Source of the DNA: OCS116 sp051531935
Lineage (GTDB): Bacteria; Pseudomonadota; Alphaproteobacteria; Rhizobiales; OSC116
Length of the DNA stretch: 64,000 nucleotides
Reading direction: 5' to 3'
Assembly: GCA_051531935.1 (NCBI GenBank)
Contig: JAOPTR010000005.1
Location: 1-64,000 of the forward strand
Part shown: positions 34,127 to 42,941 of the stretch, piece by piece
Numbering within the stretch: the stretch's first letter is position 1
Layout: each line of letters starts with the position of its first letter
The notes under the pieces: model-generated
The model's database searches: none
What the model saw: only the letters and a program-made list of their open reading frames with translations
Told to the model about the DNA's origin: nothing
Program-made: the position numbers and the translations under genes

Positions 34127-35146
34127 TTAGTTTTTCGCTTGGTCTACCAATGCGCCTTTAGCAATCCAAGGCATCATTTCACGTAGGTTGCGACCAACTT
34201 CTTCAATTGGGTGAGCCGCTAGGCGTGCGCGTGTTGCTTTAAAGCTTGTTTGTGCAACTTTGTTTTCTAGCATCCAATCACGAGTGAATTTACCAGACTG
34301 AATGTCTTCAAGAACGCGTTTCATTTCAGCTTTAGTTTCTGATGTAATGATACGAGGACCAGTTACATATTCGCCATATTCAGCCGTGTTTGAAATTGAA
34401 TAGTTCATGTTGGCGATACCACCTTGGTAGATAAGGTCAACAATTAATTTAACTTCATGTAGGCATTCGAAATAAGCCATTTCAGGGGCATAACCACCTT
34501 CAACCAATGTTTCGAAACCAGCTTTAATAAGCTCAACCAAACCACCACAAAGAACAACTTGTTCGCCGAACAAATCTGTTTCACATTCTTCTTGGAAAGT
34601 TGTTTCGATAACGCCTGAACGACCGCCACCAACGCCAGAAGCGTATGAAAGACCTAGGTCATGTGCGTTGCCAGTGTAATCTTGATGTACAGCGATAAGG
34701 CAAGGAACACCACCACCGATTAGATATTCGCCACGTACTGTATGACCTGGGCCTTTTGGCGCAACCATAAGAACGTCGATATCTTTACGAGGTACGATAA
34801 GATCGAAATGTACGTTAAGGCCATGAGCGAAAAGAAGAGCAGCGCCTTCTTTCATGTTGGCTTCTAGGTCAGCATAATAAATTTCAGCTTGTAGCTCATC
34901 TGGAGTTAGCATCATCACCACGTCTGCCCATTTAGCAGCATCGGCAACAGTCATAACTTTAAGGCCTTCGCCTTCGGCTTTTTTCACAGAGCTTGAATCG
35001 CTACGTAGAGCCACTGCAATATCGGCAACGCCGCTATCACGTAGGTTAAGCGTATGCGCATGACCTTGTGAACCATAGCCAACAATAGCTACTTTTTTGC
35101 CTTTAATCAGATTGATATCTGCATCTTGATCATAATAAACGCGCAT
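34127..35146 (-). CDS. ilvC: Ketol-acid reductoisomerase
   Basis: Converts 2-acetolactate to 2,3-dihydroxyisovalerate (valine/leucine branch) and acetohydroxybutyrate to the isoleucine intermediate, using NADPH and Mg. The class I length of 339 residues, the Rossmann loop GYGSQGHAHTLNL (23-35), MLTPDELQAEIY, APKGPGHTVRGEY and the C-terminal knot with YGEYVTGPRI and SGKFTRDWMLENK are all as expected. AAGGA precedes the ATG. It lies 60 bp downstream of ilvN and 578 bp downstream of ilvB, so all three may share a transcript. Confidence 0.98.
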   Translation of the reverse strand: MRVYYDQDADINLIKGKKVAIVGYGSQGHAHTLNLRDSGVADIAVALRSDSSSVKKAEGEGLKVMTVADAAKWADVVMMLTPDELQAEIYYADLEANMKEGAALLFAHGLNVHFDLIVPRKDIDVLMVAPKGPGHTVRGEYLIGGGVPCLIAVHQDYTGNAHDLGLSYASGVGGGRSGVIETTFQEECETDLFGEQVVLCGGLVELIKAGFETLVEGGYAPEMAYFECLHEVKLIVDLIYQGGIANMNYSISNTAEYGEYVTGPRIITSETKAEMKRVLEDIQSGKFTRDWMLENKVAQTSFKATRARLAAHPIEEVGRNLREMMPWIAKGALVDQAKN

Positions 35147-35206
35147 AGTTTTATCCTTTATATATACGTTTTAATTTTTAACAATTTTGTCTTCAATTTC
35201 TTAATT

Positions 35207-35716
35207 TTATTCAGTATGGACTGCTAAAGCACCACGTGAGGTAGCCGCCACGCCTGTGCGTGAAGCCTCGACCAAACCCAATGGTTTCATTAGATTGATG
35301 AATTGCGTCACCTTATCAGTACGGCCTGTAATTTCAAATATAAAACTATCCACCGCGGCATCGACTGTATGGGCACGGAACGCATCGGCCAAGCGCAATG
35401 CTTCGACACGTTTTTGACCAACGCCTGCAACCTTAACCAGAGCCATTTCACGCTCGACAGACGCTTCGCCTAATGACAGATCAACAACGCTATGCACTGG
35501 CACAAGGCGTACAATTTGTTGTTTAATTTGGGTGATAATTTTTTCGTTGCCAGATGTAACGACTGTGATGCGGGACATATTTGATACTTGATCAATCTCG
35601 CTCACTGTTAGGCTTTCAATATTATAGCCACGCGCTGAAAACAAGCCAATAACCCGCGCTAGAACGCCTGCTTCATTATCCACTAATATAGAAAGTGTGT
35701 GTTGATTATTTTGCAT
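35207..35716 (-). CDS. ilvN: Acetolactate synthase small (regulatory) subunit
   Basis: A 169-residue subunit with an N-terminal ACT domain (HTLSILVDNEAGVLARVIGL, GYNIESLTV) and a C-terminal ACT-like domain (FIFEITGRTDKV, FINLMKPLGLVEASRTG). It binds valine and imposes feedback inhibition on IlvB. The gene is only 11 bp downstream of ilvB, with GGGAG before its ATG, so the two are translationally close and surely cotranscribed. Confidence 0.97.
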   Translation of the reverse strand: MQNNQHTLSILVDNEAGVLARVIGLFSARGYNIESLTVSEIDQVSNMSRITVVTSGNEKIITQIKQQIVRLVPVHSVVDLSLGEASVEREMALVKVAGVGQKRVEALRLADAFRAHTVDAAVDSFIFEITGRTDKVTQFINLMKPLGLVEASRTGVAATSRGALAVHTE

Positions 35717-35727
35717 TTTATAACTCC

Positions 35728-37482
35728 CTATACCAATCTTTTGCCAGCATCAGATACTTCAGTATCAGCTAACACGTCTTCTAATATCATTTCATTATGC
35801 ACCGCGCCAGATGGAATCATCGGCAGGCAATTTGCATTTTTCTCGACCAATACATCAACCAAAACGGGGCCATTATAAGCAATCATTTCTTTGATCGTAT
35901 CGTCTAATTTTGCGGGGTCTGAAACTTGCAAACCAAGACAACCAAACGCTTCGGCCATTTTTACAAAATCTGGCAGGCTTTCGCTATAGGTAGATGAATA
36001 GCGCTCGCCATGTAGTAATTGTTGCCATTGGCGCACCATACCCAAACGTTCATTATTGAGAATGAAAATCTTAATAGGCAAACCAAATTGCATGGCGGTC
36101 GACATTTCTTGCATGCACATTTGCACACTGCCCTCGCCTGCAATATCAATAACCAAACTATCGGGATGTGCCACTTGCACACCAAGTGCAGCAGGTAAAC
36201 CATAGCCCATTGTACCTAAACCGCCAGATGTCATCCATCTGTTTGGTTCTTCAAACTTATAATGTTGTGCTGCCCACATTTGATGTTGGCCAACCTCGGT
36301 TGTGATATATGTGCTTTGATCTTTTGTAAGCTCATACAAACGCTCGATTGCATATTGCGGGGCGATCACTTCATCATTGCGATTATAGCCAAAACTATTA
36401 CGTGCGCGCCATGTATCTATTTCTTTAAACCAAGGTTTAAGTGATGGTTGATTTTTACCGCAATCGCCATCTTTCCAAAGTTTAATCATATCGGCCAATA
36501 CTGATTTAACATCGCCAATAATAGGCACATCAATAGGAATGATTTTATTGATTGAGCTTGGGTCGATATCAATATGGATTTTTTGGCTGTTTGGTGCAAA
36601 AGCATCTACGCGGCCAGTGATACGGTCGTCAAAACGTGCGCCAACACAAATCATAACATCGCAATCGTGCATGGCCATATTGGCTTCATAACTACCGTGC
36701 ATGCCCAACATGTTAAGCCATTTATCGCCAGATGCAGGATAAGCACCTAACCCCATAAGTGTTGATGTAACAGGAGCGCCTGTTAGCTCTACAAGCTCAC
36801 GCAGCAATTCTGACGCTTCGGGCCCGCTATTGATAACACCACCGCCTGTATAGAATACAGGTTTTTTGGCGTTTTTAATCAGGTTAATGGCATTGGCGAT
36901 TTCGCCTGCAGCGCCATCTAAAACAGGTTTATAAGTTTTATGCTCGGTTACAAGTTCGCCAGTATATTCATACTCGGCAAATTGTACGTCTTTAGGAATG
37001 TCCACAACCACAGGGCCTGGGCGACCAGATGAAGCGATGTAGAATGCTTCGTGCATTACACGTTCCAAATCTTTAACATCGCGCACTAAATAATTGTGTT
37101 TTGAACATGAGCGGGTGATGCCAACAATATCGGCTTCTTGGAAGGCATCTGTGCCAATTAAGGGCGTGCCAACTTGGCCAGTGATAACCACCATTGGAAT
37201 GCTATCCAACAATGCATCGGCAATGCCTGTAATGGCATTTGTAGCGCCTGGGCCTGAAGTTACCAATACACAGCCAACTTTGCCTGTTGAACGCGCATAG
37301 CCTTCAGCTGCATGCGTAGCGCCTTGTTCATGGCGCACTAAATAATGATTAATGTAGTTTTGCTGATAAATAGCGTCGTAAATAGGTAAGACAGCGCCGC
37401 CCGGATATCCAAATAAAGTATCGACGCCCTGATCTTTCAGAGCGTTAAGAATAATTTCGGCACCTGTAGCTTTTATTGACAT
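35728..37482 (-). CDS. ilvB: Acetolactate synthase large (catalytic) subunit
   Basis: A 584-residue ThDP- and FAD-dependent enzyme joining two pyruvates, or pyruvate and 2-ketobutyrate. GYPGGAVLPIYDAI and VRHEQGATHAAEGYARSTG (catalytic Glu) are at the N-terminus, then GPGATNAITGIADALLDS, and the ThDP motif IAGEGSVQMCMQE ... LNNERLGMVRQWQ. AAGGTAG precedes the ATG. The 184-bp upstream region shows no leader peptide with Val/Leu/Ile runs, unlike leuA. Start and downstream order ilvB-ilvN-ilvC are the common alphaproteobacterial arrangement. Confidence 0.98.
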   Translation of the reverse strand: MSIKATGAEIILNALKDQGVDTLFGYPGGAVLPIYDAIYQQNYINHYLVRHEQGATHAAEGYARSTGKVGCVLVTSGPGATNAITGIADALLDSIPMVVITGQVGTPLIGTDAFQEADIVGITRSCSKHNYLVRDVKDLERVMHEAFYIASSGRPGPVVVDIPKDVQFAEYEYTGELVTEHKTYKPVLDGAAGEIANAINLIKNAKKPVFYTGGGVINSGPEASELLRELVELTGAPVTSTLMGLGAYPASGDKWLNMLGMHGSYEANMAMHDCDVMICVGARFDDRITGRVDAFAPNSQKIHIDIDPSSINKIIPIDVPIIGDVKSVLADMIKLWKDGDCGKNQPSLKPWFKEIDTWRARNSFGYNRNDEVIAPQYAIERLYELTKDQSTYITTEVGQHQMWAAQHYKFEEPNRWMTSGGLGTMGYGLPAALGVQVAHPDSLVIDIAGEGSVQMCMQEMSTAMQFGLPIKIFILNNERLGMVRQWQQLLHGERYSSTYSESLPDFVKMAEAFGCLGLQVSDPAKLDDTIKEMIAYNGPVLVDVLVEKNANCLPMIPSGAVHNEMILEDVLADTEVSDAGKRLV

Positions 37483-37666
37483 GACTTCTACCTTTAAACC
37501 TACCTAATAGCTTATGCGCGTAAGGTTAACTGATTTCTATCGCAAAATAGCGGGTTATCCAATTAAAAAGCGCAAACTTTTAGATAAAATACAAAAAAAT
37601 ACACTGCAAAAACAATTTTACAGAATATTTAAATGTTTTTAAGGGCAAAAATTGATCACGTCAACA

Positions 37667-38650
37667 CTAAAATGTTATTTTAGACAAGATATTTGCTAGT
37701 TTTCTTTCCGAATGTTGCTCTATGATCGAATTATAGGTAATTAAATTACCTTTTTGCCATGTCATTTGCCTTTTTGCATATCTACGGCTTTCGGTTTTGG
37801 ATTTCTCGATGGCTTCATCCATTGTCATGTTGCCAATAAGGGCTTCATTGATTTGGCGCACACCAATGGCTTTGAGAGCGGTCATATGAGGTGGTAAGCC
37901 CATAGCCATAAGCGATTCGACCTCAGCCAAGCCGCCAAGCTCTACCATCATATCAAACCGTTGATTGATGCGGTCGTATAAATACTGCCGCTCAGGCTGT
38001 AGTGTAAATTTGTGCAATTGCAAACCATCTAATGCTGGTAGGAATTGCTTTAGCGGCTCGTTTGCTTGCCAATCGGACAAAGTACGGCCTGTCGAGTGAA
38101 ATACTTCTAAACCGCGAATGAGGCGCTGGCGATCATTGGGTTCTAAACGTGCGGCAAGATTTGGGTCTAGTTTTTGAAGTTCTGCGTGTAAATTACCTTC
38201 AAACCCGCGCCAATGGGTGCGAATTTCGGGCGCAATATCGGGTATTGGTGATATACCATCGACCAGACTTTTGAAATAAAGGCCAGTGCCACCGACGATT
38301 ATGGGGGTTTTGCCGAGTTCTAAAATCTCGACAATTTGTTGAGTAACTTGTTCTAACCAATGCCCGACGCTATAGGGTTCGGCTGCTGACATATGCCCAA
38401 ACATACGGTGTTCGGCTTGAGCTTCTTCGGCAGCGGAAGGCCGCGCGGATATAACCCGCATCTCGCTATACACCTGCATACTATCGGCATTTAAAATGAT
38501 GCCATTGAATTTTTGGGCGAGGGAAATTGCAATTGAAGACTTGCCACTTGCCGTTGCGCCTGCAATAAGGATGATATTTCGCTTATGATTTTCATCAATG
38601 CGGATATGATCGCCAATATTTTGGCCATTAAATTTGAAAGTATTGCTCAT
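37667..38650 (-). CDS. miaA: tRNA dimethylallyltransferase
   Basis: Adds the dimethylallyl group to A37 of tRNAs reading UNN codons. The 327-residue enzyme has the P-loop GATASGKS (31-38), LNADSMQVY, IIVGGTGLYFKSLVDGI and the C-terminal RRYAKRQMTWQKG (nucleic-acid-binding). The first 20 residues are an extension relative to typical MiaA proteins, so a later start is possible. Its ATG overlaps the divergent serB ATG by two bases (the sequence CATG), an unusually tight head-to-head arrangement. Confidence 0.96.
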   Translation of the reverse strand: MSNTFKFNGQNIGDHIRIDENHKRNIILIAGATASGKSSIAISLAQKFNGIILNADSMQVYSEMRVISARPSAAEEAQAEHRMFGHMSAAEPYSVGHWLEQVTQQIVEILELGKTPIIVGGTGLYFKSLVDGISPIPDIAPEIRTHWRGFEGNLHAELQKLDPNLAARLEPNDRQRLIRGLEVFHSTGRTLSDWQANEPLKQFLPALDGLQLHKFTLQPERQYLYDRINQRFDMMVELGGLAEVESLMAMGLPPHMTALKAIGVRQINEALIGNMTMDEAIEKSKTESRRYAKRQMTWQKGNLITYNSIIEQHSERKLANILSKITF

Positions 38651-39539
38651 GGCTTATGTAATTACCCTAATCACACCCAAAAGTAAAAAGGCAATTACTG
38701 ATGAGCTTATCCTTAAGATCAAACAAATAATTGGTGAAGATTTTTTAGCCGCTGTTTGGTTGTCCGAAGATGAAGCCATGGACATTTTACTGCATGAAGA
38801 CCTTAGCCAAGGCGTAAAAACTAAAATACTTTCACTGATTGCCACATTGCCGATTGATTATGCTTTTCATACTGATGAAAACCGTAGGAAAAAATTATTA
38901 ATTGCCGACATGGACAGCACTATGATTGGCCAAGAATGCATTGATGAGCTTGCTGATTTTGTGGGCATAAAAGACAAAGTATCGGACATTACCGAACGCG
39001 CTATGCGTGGGGAGCTTGAATTTAACTCGGCATTACGGGAACGGGTTGGTTTGTTAAAAGGCATGCCAAGAACTGCCTTACAAGCGGCATTTGAACAAAA
39101 AATAACTTTAAATGAAGGCGCACGTACGGTGGTGCAAACCATGAAAGCCAATGGCGCTTATACGGCCTTAGTTTCGGGTGGTTTTACATTCTTTACCGAA
39201 CAGGTGCAGGTGCAAACTGGGTTTGATGTCACCCGCGCAAATGTGCTGAATTTTGTAGATGATGAGCTAGACGGCACGGTTGGTGAGCCTATTTTAGGCC
39301 AACAAGCCAAGCTAGACAGCATGAATGAATTTTGTAATATGCGCAAAATTAAACTTGCCGACGCTTTAGCGGTTGGTGATGGCGCTAATGATTTAGCCAT
39401 GGTGACCAAAGCTGGCCTTGGGGTGGCTTTTCATGCCAAGCCTGTGGTGGCGGAACAAGCAAAAGTGGCGATAAACCATTGCGACCTTACAGCTCTGCTT
39501 TATTTGCAGGGCTATAAAGCCGAAGAGTTTGTGAATTAA
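38649..39539 (+). CDS. serB: Phosphoserine phosphatase
   Basis: The final step of serine synthesis. A 296-residue protein with an N-terminal ~80-residue ACT-like extension, then the HAD core: IADMDSTMIG (nucleophile Asp87, Asp89), SGGFTFFTE (motif II), the Lys in GQQAKLDS (motif III) and GDGANDLAMV (motif IV). An in-frame TTG 15 nt upstream (38634) is a less likely start. The promoter must lie within miaA. Head-to-head overlap with miaA is a known alphaproteobacterial pairing, but here the two ATGs share bases. Confidence 0.96.
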   Translation: MAYVITLITPKSKKAITDELILKIKQIIGEDFLAAVWLSEDEAMDILLHEDLSQGVKTKILSLIATLPIDYAFHTDENRRKKLLIADMDSTMIGQECIDELADFVGIKDKVSDITERAMRGELEFNSALRERVGLLKGMPRTALQAAFEQKITLNEGARTVVQTMKANGAYTALVSGGFTFFTEQVQVQTGFDVTRANVLNFVDDELDGTVGEPILGQQAKLDSMNEFCNMRKIKLADALAVGDGANDLAMVTKAGLGVAFHAKPVVAEQAKVAINHCDLTALLYLQGYKAEEFVN

Positions 39540-39707
39540 TTACATTCTAAAGCCAAATTTTGCATGTTTTTTACGCTTTGGTGGCTGATCTTCATTTTCA
39601 GCCAATTTATTAATTTCTATTTCCAAATTTGGTGAAATATTCTTCACCTCTGTCGCGGAGACTTTGTCTCGTAATAATATATTTTTCGCATCTTTAAAAT
39701 TAAACAT
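39540..39707 (-). CDS. Small basic-tailed protein (55 aa)
   Basis: An ORF of 55 codons that starts with ATG after AAAGGA (spacing 7), ends immediately next to the serB stop codon, and is divergent from the LysR gene. It begins MFNFKDAKNILLRDK and ends in a Lys/Arg-rich tail (PPKRKKHAKFGFRM) preceded by an acidic helix. There is no membrane segment. Small alphaproteobacterial proteins with such tails are often nucleic-acid- or RNA-polymerase-associated, but nothing is established here. Confidence 0.5.
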   Translation of the reverse strand: MFNFKDAKNILLRDKVSATEVKNISPNLEIEINKLAENEDQPPKRKKHAKFGFRM

Positions 39708-39797
39708 ATTCATTCCTTTCGATTTGAAATTGAAGAATAAGCTTGACTTTTAAATTAATAAAACTAATTTTATAAATGTTTTAAATTAGAAAAACTA

Positions 39798-40673
39798 ATG
39801 AATATGAAAAACTTAGATATTGCGATTTTAAGAAGCTTTGTGGCGGCTGCTGATTATGGCAGCCTTATATTGGCTGCTGAATATGTAAGCCGCAGCCAAG
39901 GTGCTGTGAGCATGCAGATAAGTAAACTAGAAGATGTGGTGGGGCAGAAGTTATTCTTCCGCAGCAAAGCGGGCGTGAGCTTAACCGAAGCAGGAATAAA
40001 TTTACTATCCTATGCCCGCAAAATTCTTTCGATTAATGACGAGGCGATTAGTGCCACAGAATCCAGCAACCTTGAAGGCGTGTTAAAAATTGGCATTCCG
40101 CAAGATTTGGGCGTTAAATATATGCCCGAATTATTGGGGCAATATAAGCGCGCTTTCCCCAATATACGCATCATCACCCATGTTGATTCTAACCATAACC
40201 TTTCGATACGTGTACGGGAAAGTAAATTGGATGTGGCGATGTTGTTTAGCGCCGCTAAAATTGAAGACGCTACGGCTATTAGCAAGCTTGCGACCAAATG
40301 GATTGGAGCGAAAGATTATGTATTTGACGCTGAAAAACCGCTTTCGTTGGTAGTGCCGCCCGCACCTTGCCATTATAGAGACATGGCGCAAAACGGCCTA
40401 AAAGAGCGTAAATTAAATTGGCAGGTCGATTATATATCTGGCAATATGTTGAGCATTTGGGCGGCAGTTGAGGCAGGGCTTGGCATTACCTTTCGCAATA
40501 GTCTGAGCATACCAGATCAACTGCAAAATTTAGATCATATTGAGCAACTGCCAAAGCTTGAGGATTCGACATTATGGTTATTGGAATCTACCAATAACAA
40601 CCATAAAATTCGCCAACAATTTATTGATTTTTTATGCCCGAAAATAACTCAACTGTTTGCGGTGCATGTGTGA
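39798..40673 (+). CDS. LysR-family transcriptional regulator
   Basis: 291 residues: an N-terminal winged helix-turn-helix (LAAEYVSRSQGAVSMQISKL, FFRSKAGVSLTEAG) and a C-terminal type-2 periplasmic-binding-like effector domain (GVLKIGIPQDLGVKYMPELL, AVEAGLGITFRNSLSI). LysR regulators usually act on a divergently transcribed neighbour; here that would be the 55-aa ORF. No good SD is visible before the ATG. It converges with the lipoprotein gene 19 bp away. Confidence 0.93.
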   Translation: MNMKNLDIAILRSFVAAADYGSLILAAEYVSRSQGAVSMQISKLEDVVGQKLFFRSKAGVSLTEAGINLLSYARKILSINDEAISATESSNLEGVLKIGIPQDLGVKYMPELLGQYKRAFPNIRIITHVDSNHNLSIRVRESKLDVAMLFSAAKIEDATAISKLATKWIGAKDYVFDAEKPLSLVVPPAPCHYRDMAQNGLKERKLNWQVDYISGNMLSIWAAVEAGLGITFRNSLSIPDQLQNLDHIEQLPKLEDSTLWLLESTNNNHKIRQQFIDFLCPKITQLFAVHV

Positions 40674-40691
40674 GCCTGAAAAGAAAAAGCG

Positions 40692-41153
40692 TTATTTACG
40701 CGCTTCTAACAGGGCATCAATTTCGGCCTCACTAAGTGAGAAATAGCGTGCGCATTCGCCAGTTTCGTTGACATTTCGCAGGGTTTTAATTGTATCCGAA
40801 GAGCTAGTTTCAATACGCAATACGCATTGATAGCTTCTATAAGTGCTAGGTTCGATGATCAATTTATTTACAAATTTACCAGGGATGAATTCATCTTCAA
40901 CGGAAATGACTGTGCGTTGCCCAGCAATGACAACCTCGCGTTTTGGTGAGTTCCAATGATAGGCTTTTGTGCCTTGGCTATTTTGAGCCTGAAATTCGCC
41001 TTTGCCAAATTTAAAGAAAAAATCGTTTACTGGTTTGCCTTGCCATTTTGCCAATGCAATGCTGGCTTCTTCTTGTCCTGAAATAAAGCATGATGTTAGC
41101 CCCATTGATAACAAACCAACGATTGCTAATTTTGAAGTGTTTTTAAAATTCAT
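40692..41153 (-). CDS. Small lipoprotein of unknown function
   Basis: 153 residues from the second ATG, with GGGGA upstream. The signal peptide ends in the lipobox LTSC (about residues 20-23), so the mature protein is lipid-anchored, probably to the outer membrane. The 130-residue mature domain is beta-rich with two Cys (YQCVL, GECARY). It has no recognisable family. A longer frame through the degP terminator is an artefact. It lies 19 bp 3' of the convergent LysR gene and 69 bp downstream of degP. Confidence 0.7.
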   Translation of the reverse strand: MNFKNTSKLAIVGLLSMGLTSCFISGQEEASIALAKWQGKPVNDFFFKFGKGEFQAQNSQGTKAYHWNSPKREVVIAGQRTVISVEDEFIPGKFVNKLIIEPSTYRSYQCVLRIETSSSDTIKTLRNVNETGECARYFSLSEAEIDALLEARK

Positions 41154-41172
41154 GCTCATCCCCGAAAAAAAC

Positions 41173-41207
41173 CAAAAAAAAGTGGAGGGGAATAATCCCC
41201 CTCCACT
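41173..41207 (-). terminator. Rho-independent terminator of degP
   Basis: A 10-bp stem, AGTGGAGGGG with CCCCTCCACT, around a 7-nt loop and followed by eight U residues, 16 nt after the degP stop codon. Confidence 0.9.
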
Positions 41208-41222
41208 CATGTTATATAAAGA

Positions 41223-42761
41223 TTATTTAATTGGCAATGCCACAAATCTTACGTCGCCATTTGAATTTTCGATGAGTAAAAGAATAGACTTACGGCCTTT
41301 TTCTTTCATATCTTCGATTTTAGTCTCTAGCTCTTGATAGGTATTTACCTCGGATTGAGCGGCTTCTAGAATACGATCGCCCGGGCGAACTGCTTTTTCA
41401 GCAGCCACACTACCTGCATCAACACCCATAATCATCAGACCTTTTGTGCCTTCATCAAGCTTAAATTGCTCGATGATTTCATCGTTCAATTCTTGCAATT
41501 CAAGATCCAAAATTTTAGCGCCTTCGATTGTGATTTCTTCCTCAGACTTAATTTCGGCTAACGCTTTCTTTTCGCCTTCTTTTAACAAGCCAACCTTAAC
41601 TGACAATTCAATTTCCTCGCCATCACGGATAACTACAACGGTGACATCTTTATCAATTTCCGTAGAGGCAACAATACGCGGTAATGCGGCTTGATCGGTA
41701 ACGGTTTGGCCGTTAAATTCGGTAATCACATCGCCACGTTTTACGCCTGCATCTTCTGCGGGGCTATCTTTAAAGATTTTTGCTACGAATGCGCCTTTCG
41801 CTTCTTTCATGCCTAAGCTTTCGCCAATGTCATCAGATACATTTTGAATGACCACACCTAACCAACCACGACGGGTTGTGCCAAATTCTTTTAGCTGTTC
41901 GATAACCGGTTTAACAGTTGAAGCAGGTACAGAGAAACCAATACCAACGCTGCCGCCTGTAGGCGAAATAAGTGCTGTGTTCACGCCTACAACATCACCT
42001 TCTAGGTTAAACAGCGGGCCACCACTATTGCCTTTATTAATGCCAGCATCGGTTTGGATGAAGTCATCATATGGGCCAGAATGAATGTCACGATTTTTAG
42101 CAGATACAATACCTGCAGAAACTGAAACACCCAGACCAAACGGGTTACCAATTGTCACAACCCATGAACCAATGCGTAATTTACTATTGTCGCCAAATTC
42201 TACATACTTCAGATCATTTTTAGATTCGACTTTAAGCAAAGCAATGTCGGTTTTCTTATCGGTGCCAATAACTTTAGCGATGAGTTCATCGCCATTATTA
42301 AAGATAACTGTGATTTCATCGGCATCAGCAATGACATGGGCGTTAGTGACCACATATCCATCATCTGAAATAACAAATCCTGAGCCTAGGCTGCCGACGC
42401 GTTGTTTAGGTGCTTCACCTTTTTCATCTTCATTCTTTGGTGCATTTTGTTGATTTTGCTCGAAAAGTTTTTCATTAAAAAATTGTTTAAACAGGTCTTC
42501 AAATGGTGAGCCTTCTGGCATATTTGGCATTTGAATTGAGCTTCTGCGGCCTGCTTCTACCAAACGAGTGGTTGAAATATTCACCACTGCTTCTAGATTT
42601 TCTTCGACCATATCGGCTATTGTATCTGGCCCCAGGCCAGCAGCGTGCGTAGTTGTTACGTTAAACATTGAAATGAAAACAATGGATGCCACCGCCACGG
42701 TTTTGCCAGACTTGTTTATAATTTGTTGCCCAAATGTCGCGATTTCAGTTGCGATACTCAT
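41223..42761 (-). CDS. degP: Do-family periplasmic serine endopeptidase (DegP/DegQ-like)
   Basis: A 512-residue HtrA protease. A signal segment (about residues 20-41) exports it. The catalytic triad is His142 in VVTNAHVIAD, Asp172 in KKTDIALLK and Ser246 in GNSGGPLF. Two PDZ domains follow (WLGVVIQNVSDDIGESLGM... and a second around residue 430, with GLMIMGVDAGSVAA). It degrades or refolds misfolded envelope proteins. AAGGAG precedes the ATG. It comes after hflK-hflC on the same strand but has a terminator between, so at least some transcription is independent. Confidence 0.95.
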   Translation of the reverse strand: MSIATEIATFGQQIINKSGKTVAVASIVFISMFNVTTTHAAGLGPDTIADMVEENLEAVVNISTTRLVEAGRRSSIQMPNMPEGSPFEDLFKQFFNEKLFEQNQQNAPKNEDEKGEAPKQRVGSLGSGFVISDDGYVVTNAHVIADADEITVIFNNGDELIAKVIGTDKKTDIALLKVESKNDLKYVEFGDNSKLRIGSWVVTIGNPFGLGVSVSAGIVSAKNRDIHSGPYDDFIQTDAGINKGNSGGPLFNLEGDVVGVNTALISPTGGSVGIGFSVPASTVKPVIEQLKEFGTTRRGWLGVVIQNVSDDIGESLGMKEAKGAFVAKIFKDSPAEDAGVKRGDVITEFNGQTVTDQAALPRIVASTEIDKDVTVVVIRDGEEIELSVKVGLLKEGEKKALAEIKSEEEITIEGAKILDLELQELNDEIIEQFKLDEGTKGLMIMGVDAGSVAAEKAVRPGDRILEAAQSEVNTYQELETKIEDMKEKGRKSILLLIENSNGDVRFVALPIK

Positions 42762-42892
42762 TGAGGTAATCTCCTTATTTTATTAAGATTCTTCTAGTAA
42801 AGAACCTAGCCCTCACTATGCCTTTAAATGGGGCATAAATGCGGCCACTCCCTCACATAATTGTGATACTGCAATTATATATGGGTTTAAGC

Positions 42893-42920
42893 AAAAAAAA
42901 AGCAAGGCCGAAGCCTTGCT
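42893..42920 (-). terminator. Rho-independent terminator of hflK-hflC
   Basis: AGCAAGGC-TTCG-GCCTTGCT forms an 8-bp stem with a UUCG loop, followed by nine U residues, 22 bp past the hflC stop codon. Confidence 0.9.
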
Positions 42921-42941
42921 CAATTTAGATATAATAAAACC

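Noticed and set aside
37483..37666. Leader peptide upstream of ilvB
   Set aside because: No short ORF with a run of Val, Leu or Ile codons and no attenuator hairpin is visible between ilvB and miaA.
41154..41210. N-terminal extension of the lipoprotein gene (MSGGGLFPS...)
   Set aside because: The extension is translated from the degP terminator hairpin and destroys the signal peptide; the ATG at 41153 has GGGGA and a lipobox at the right distance.
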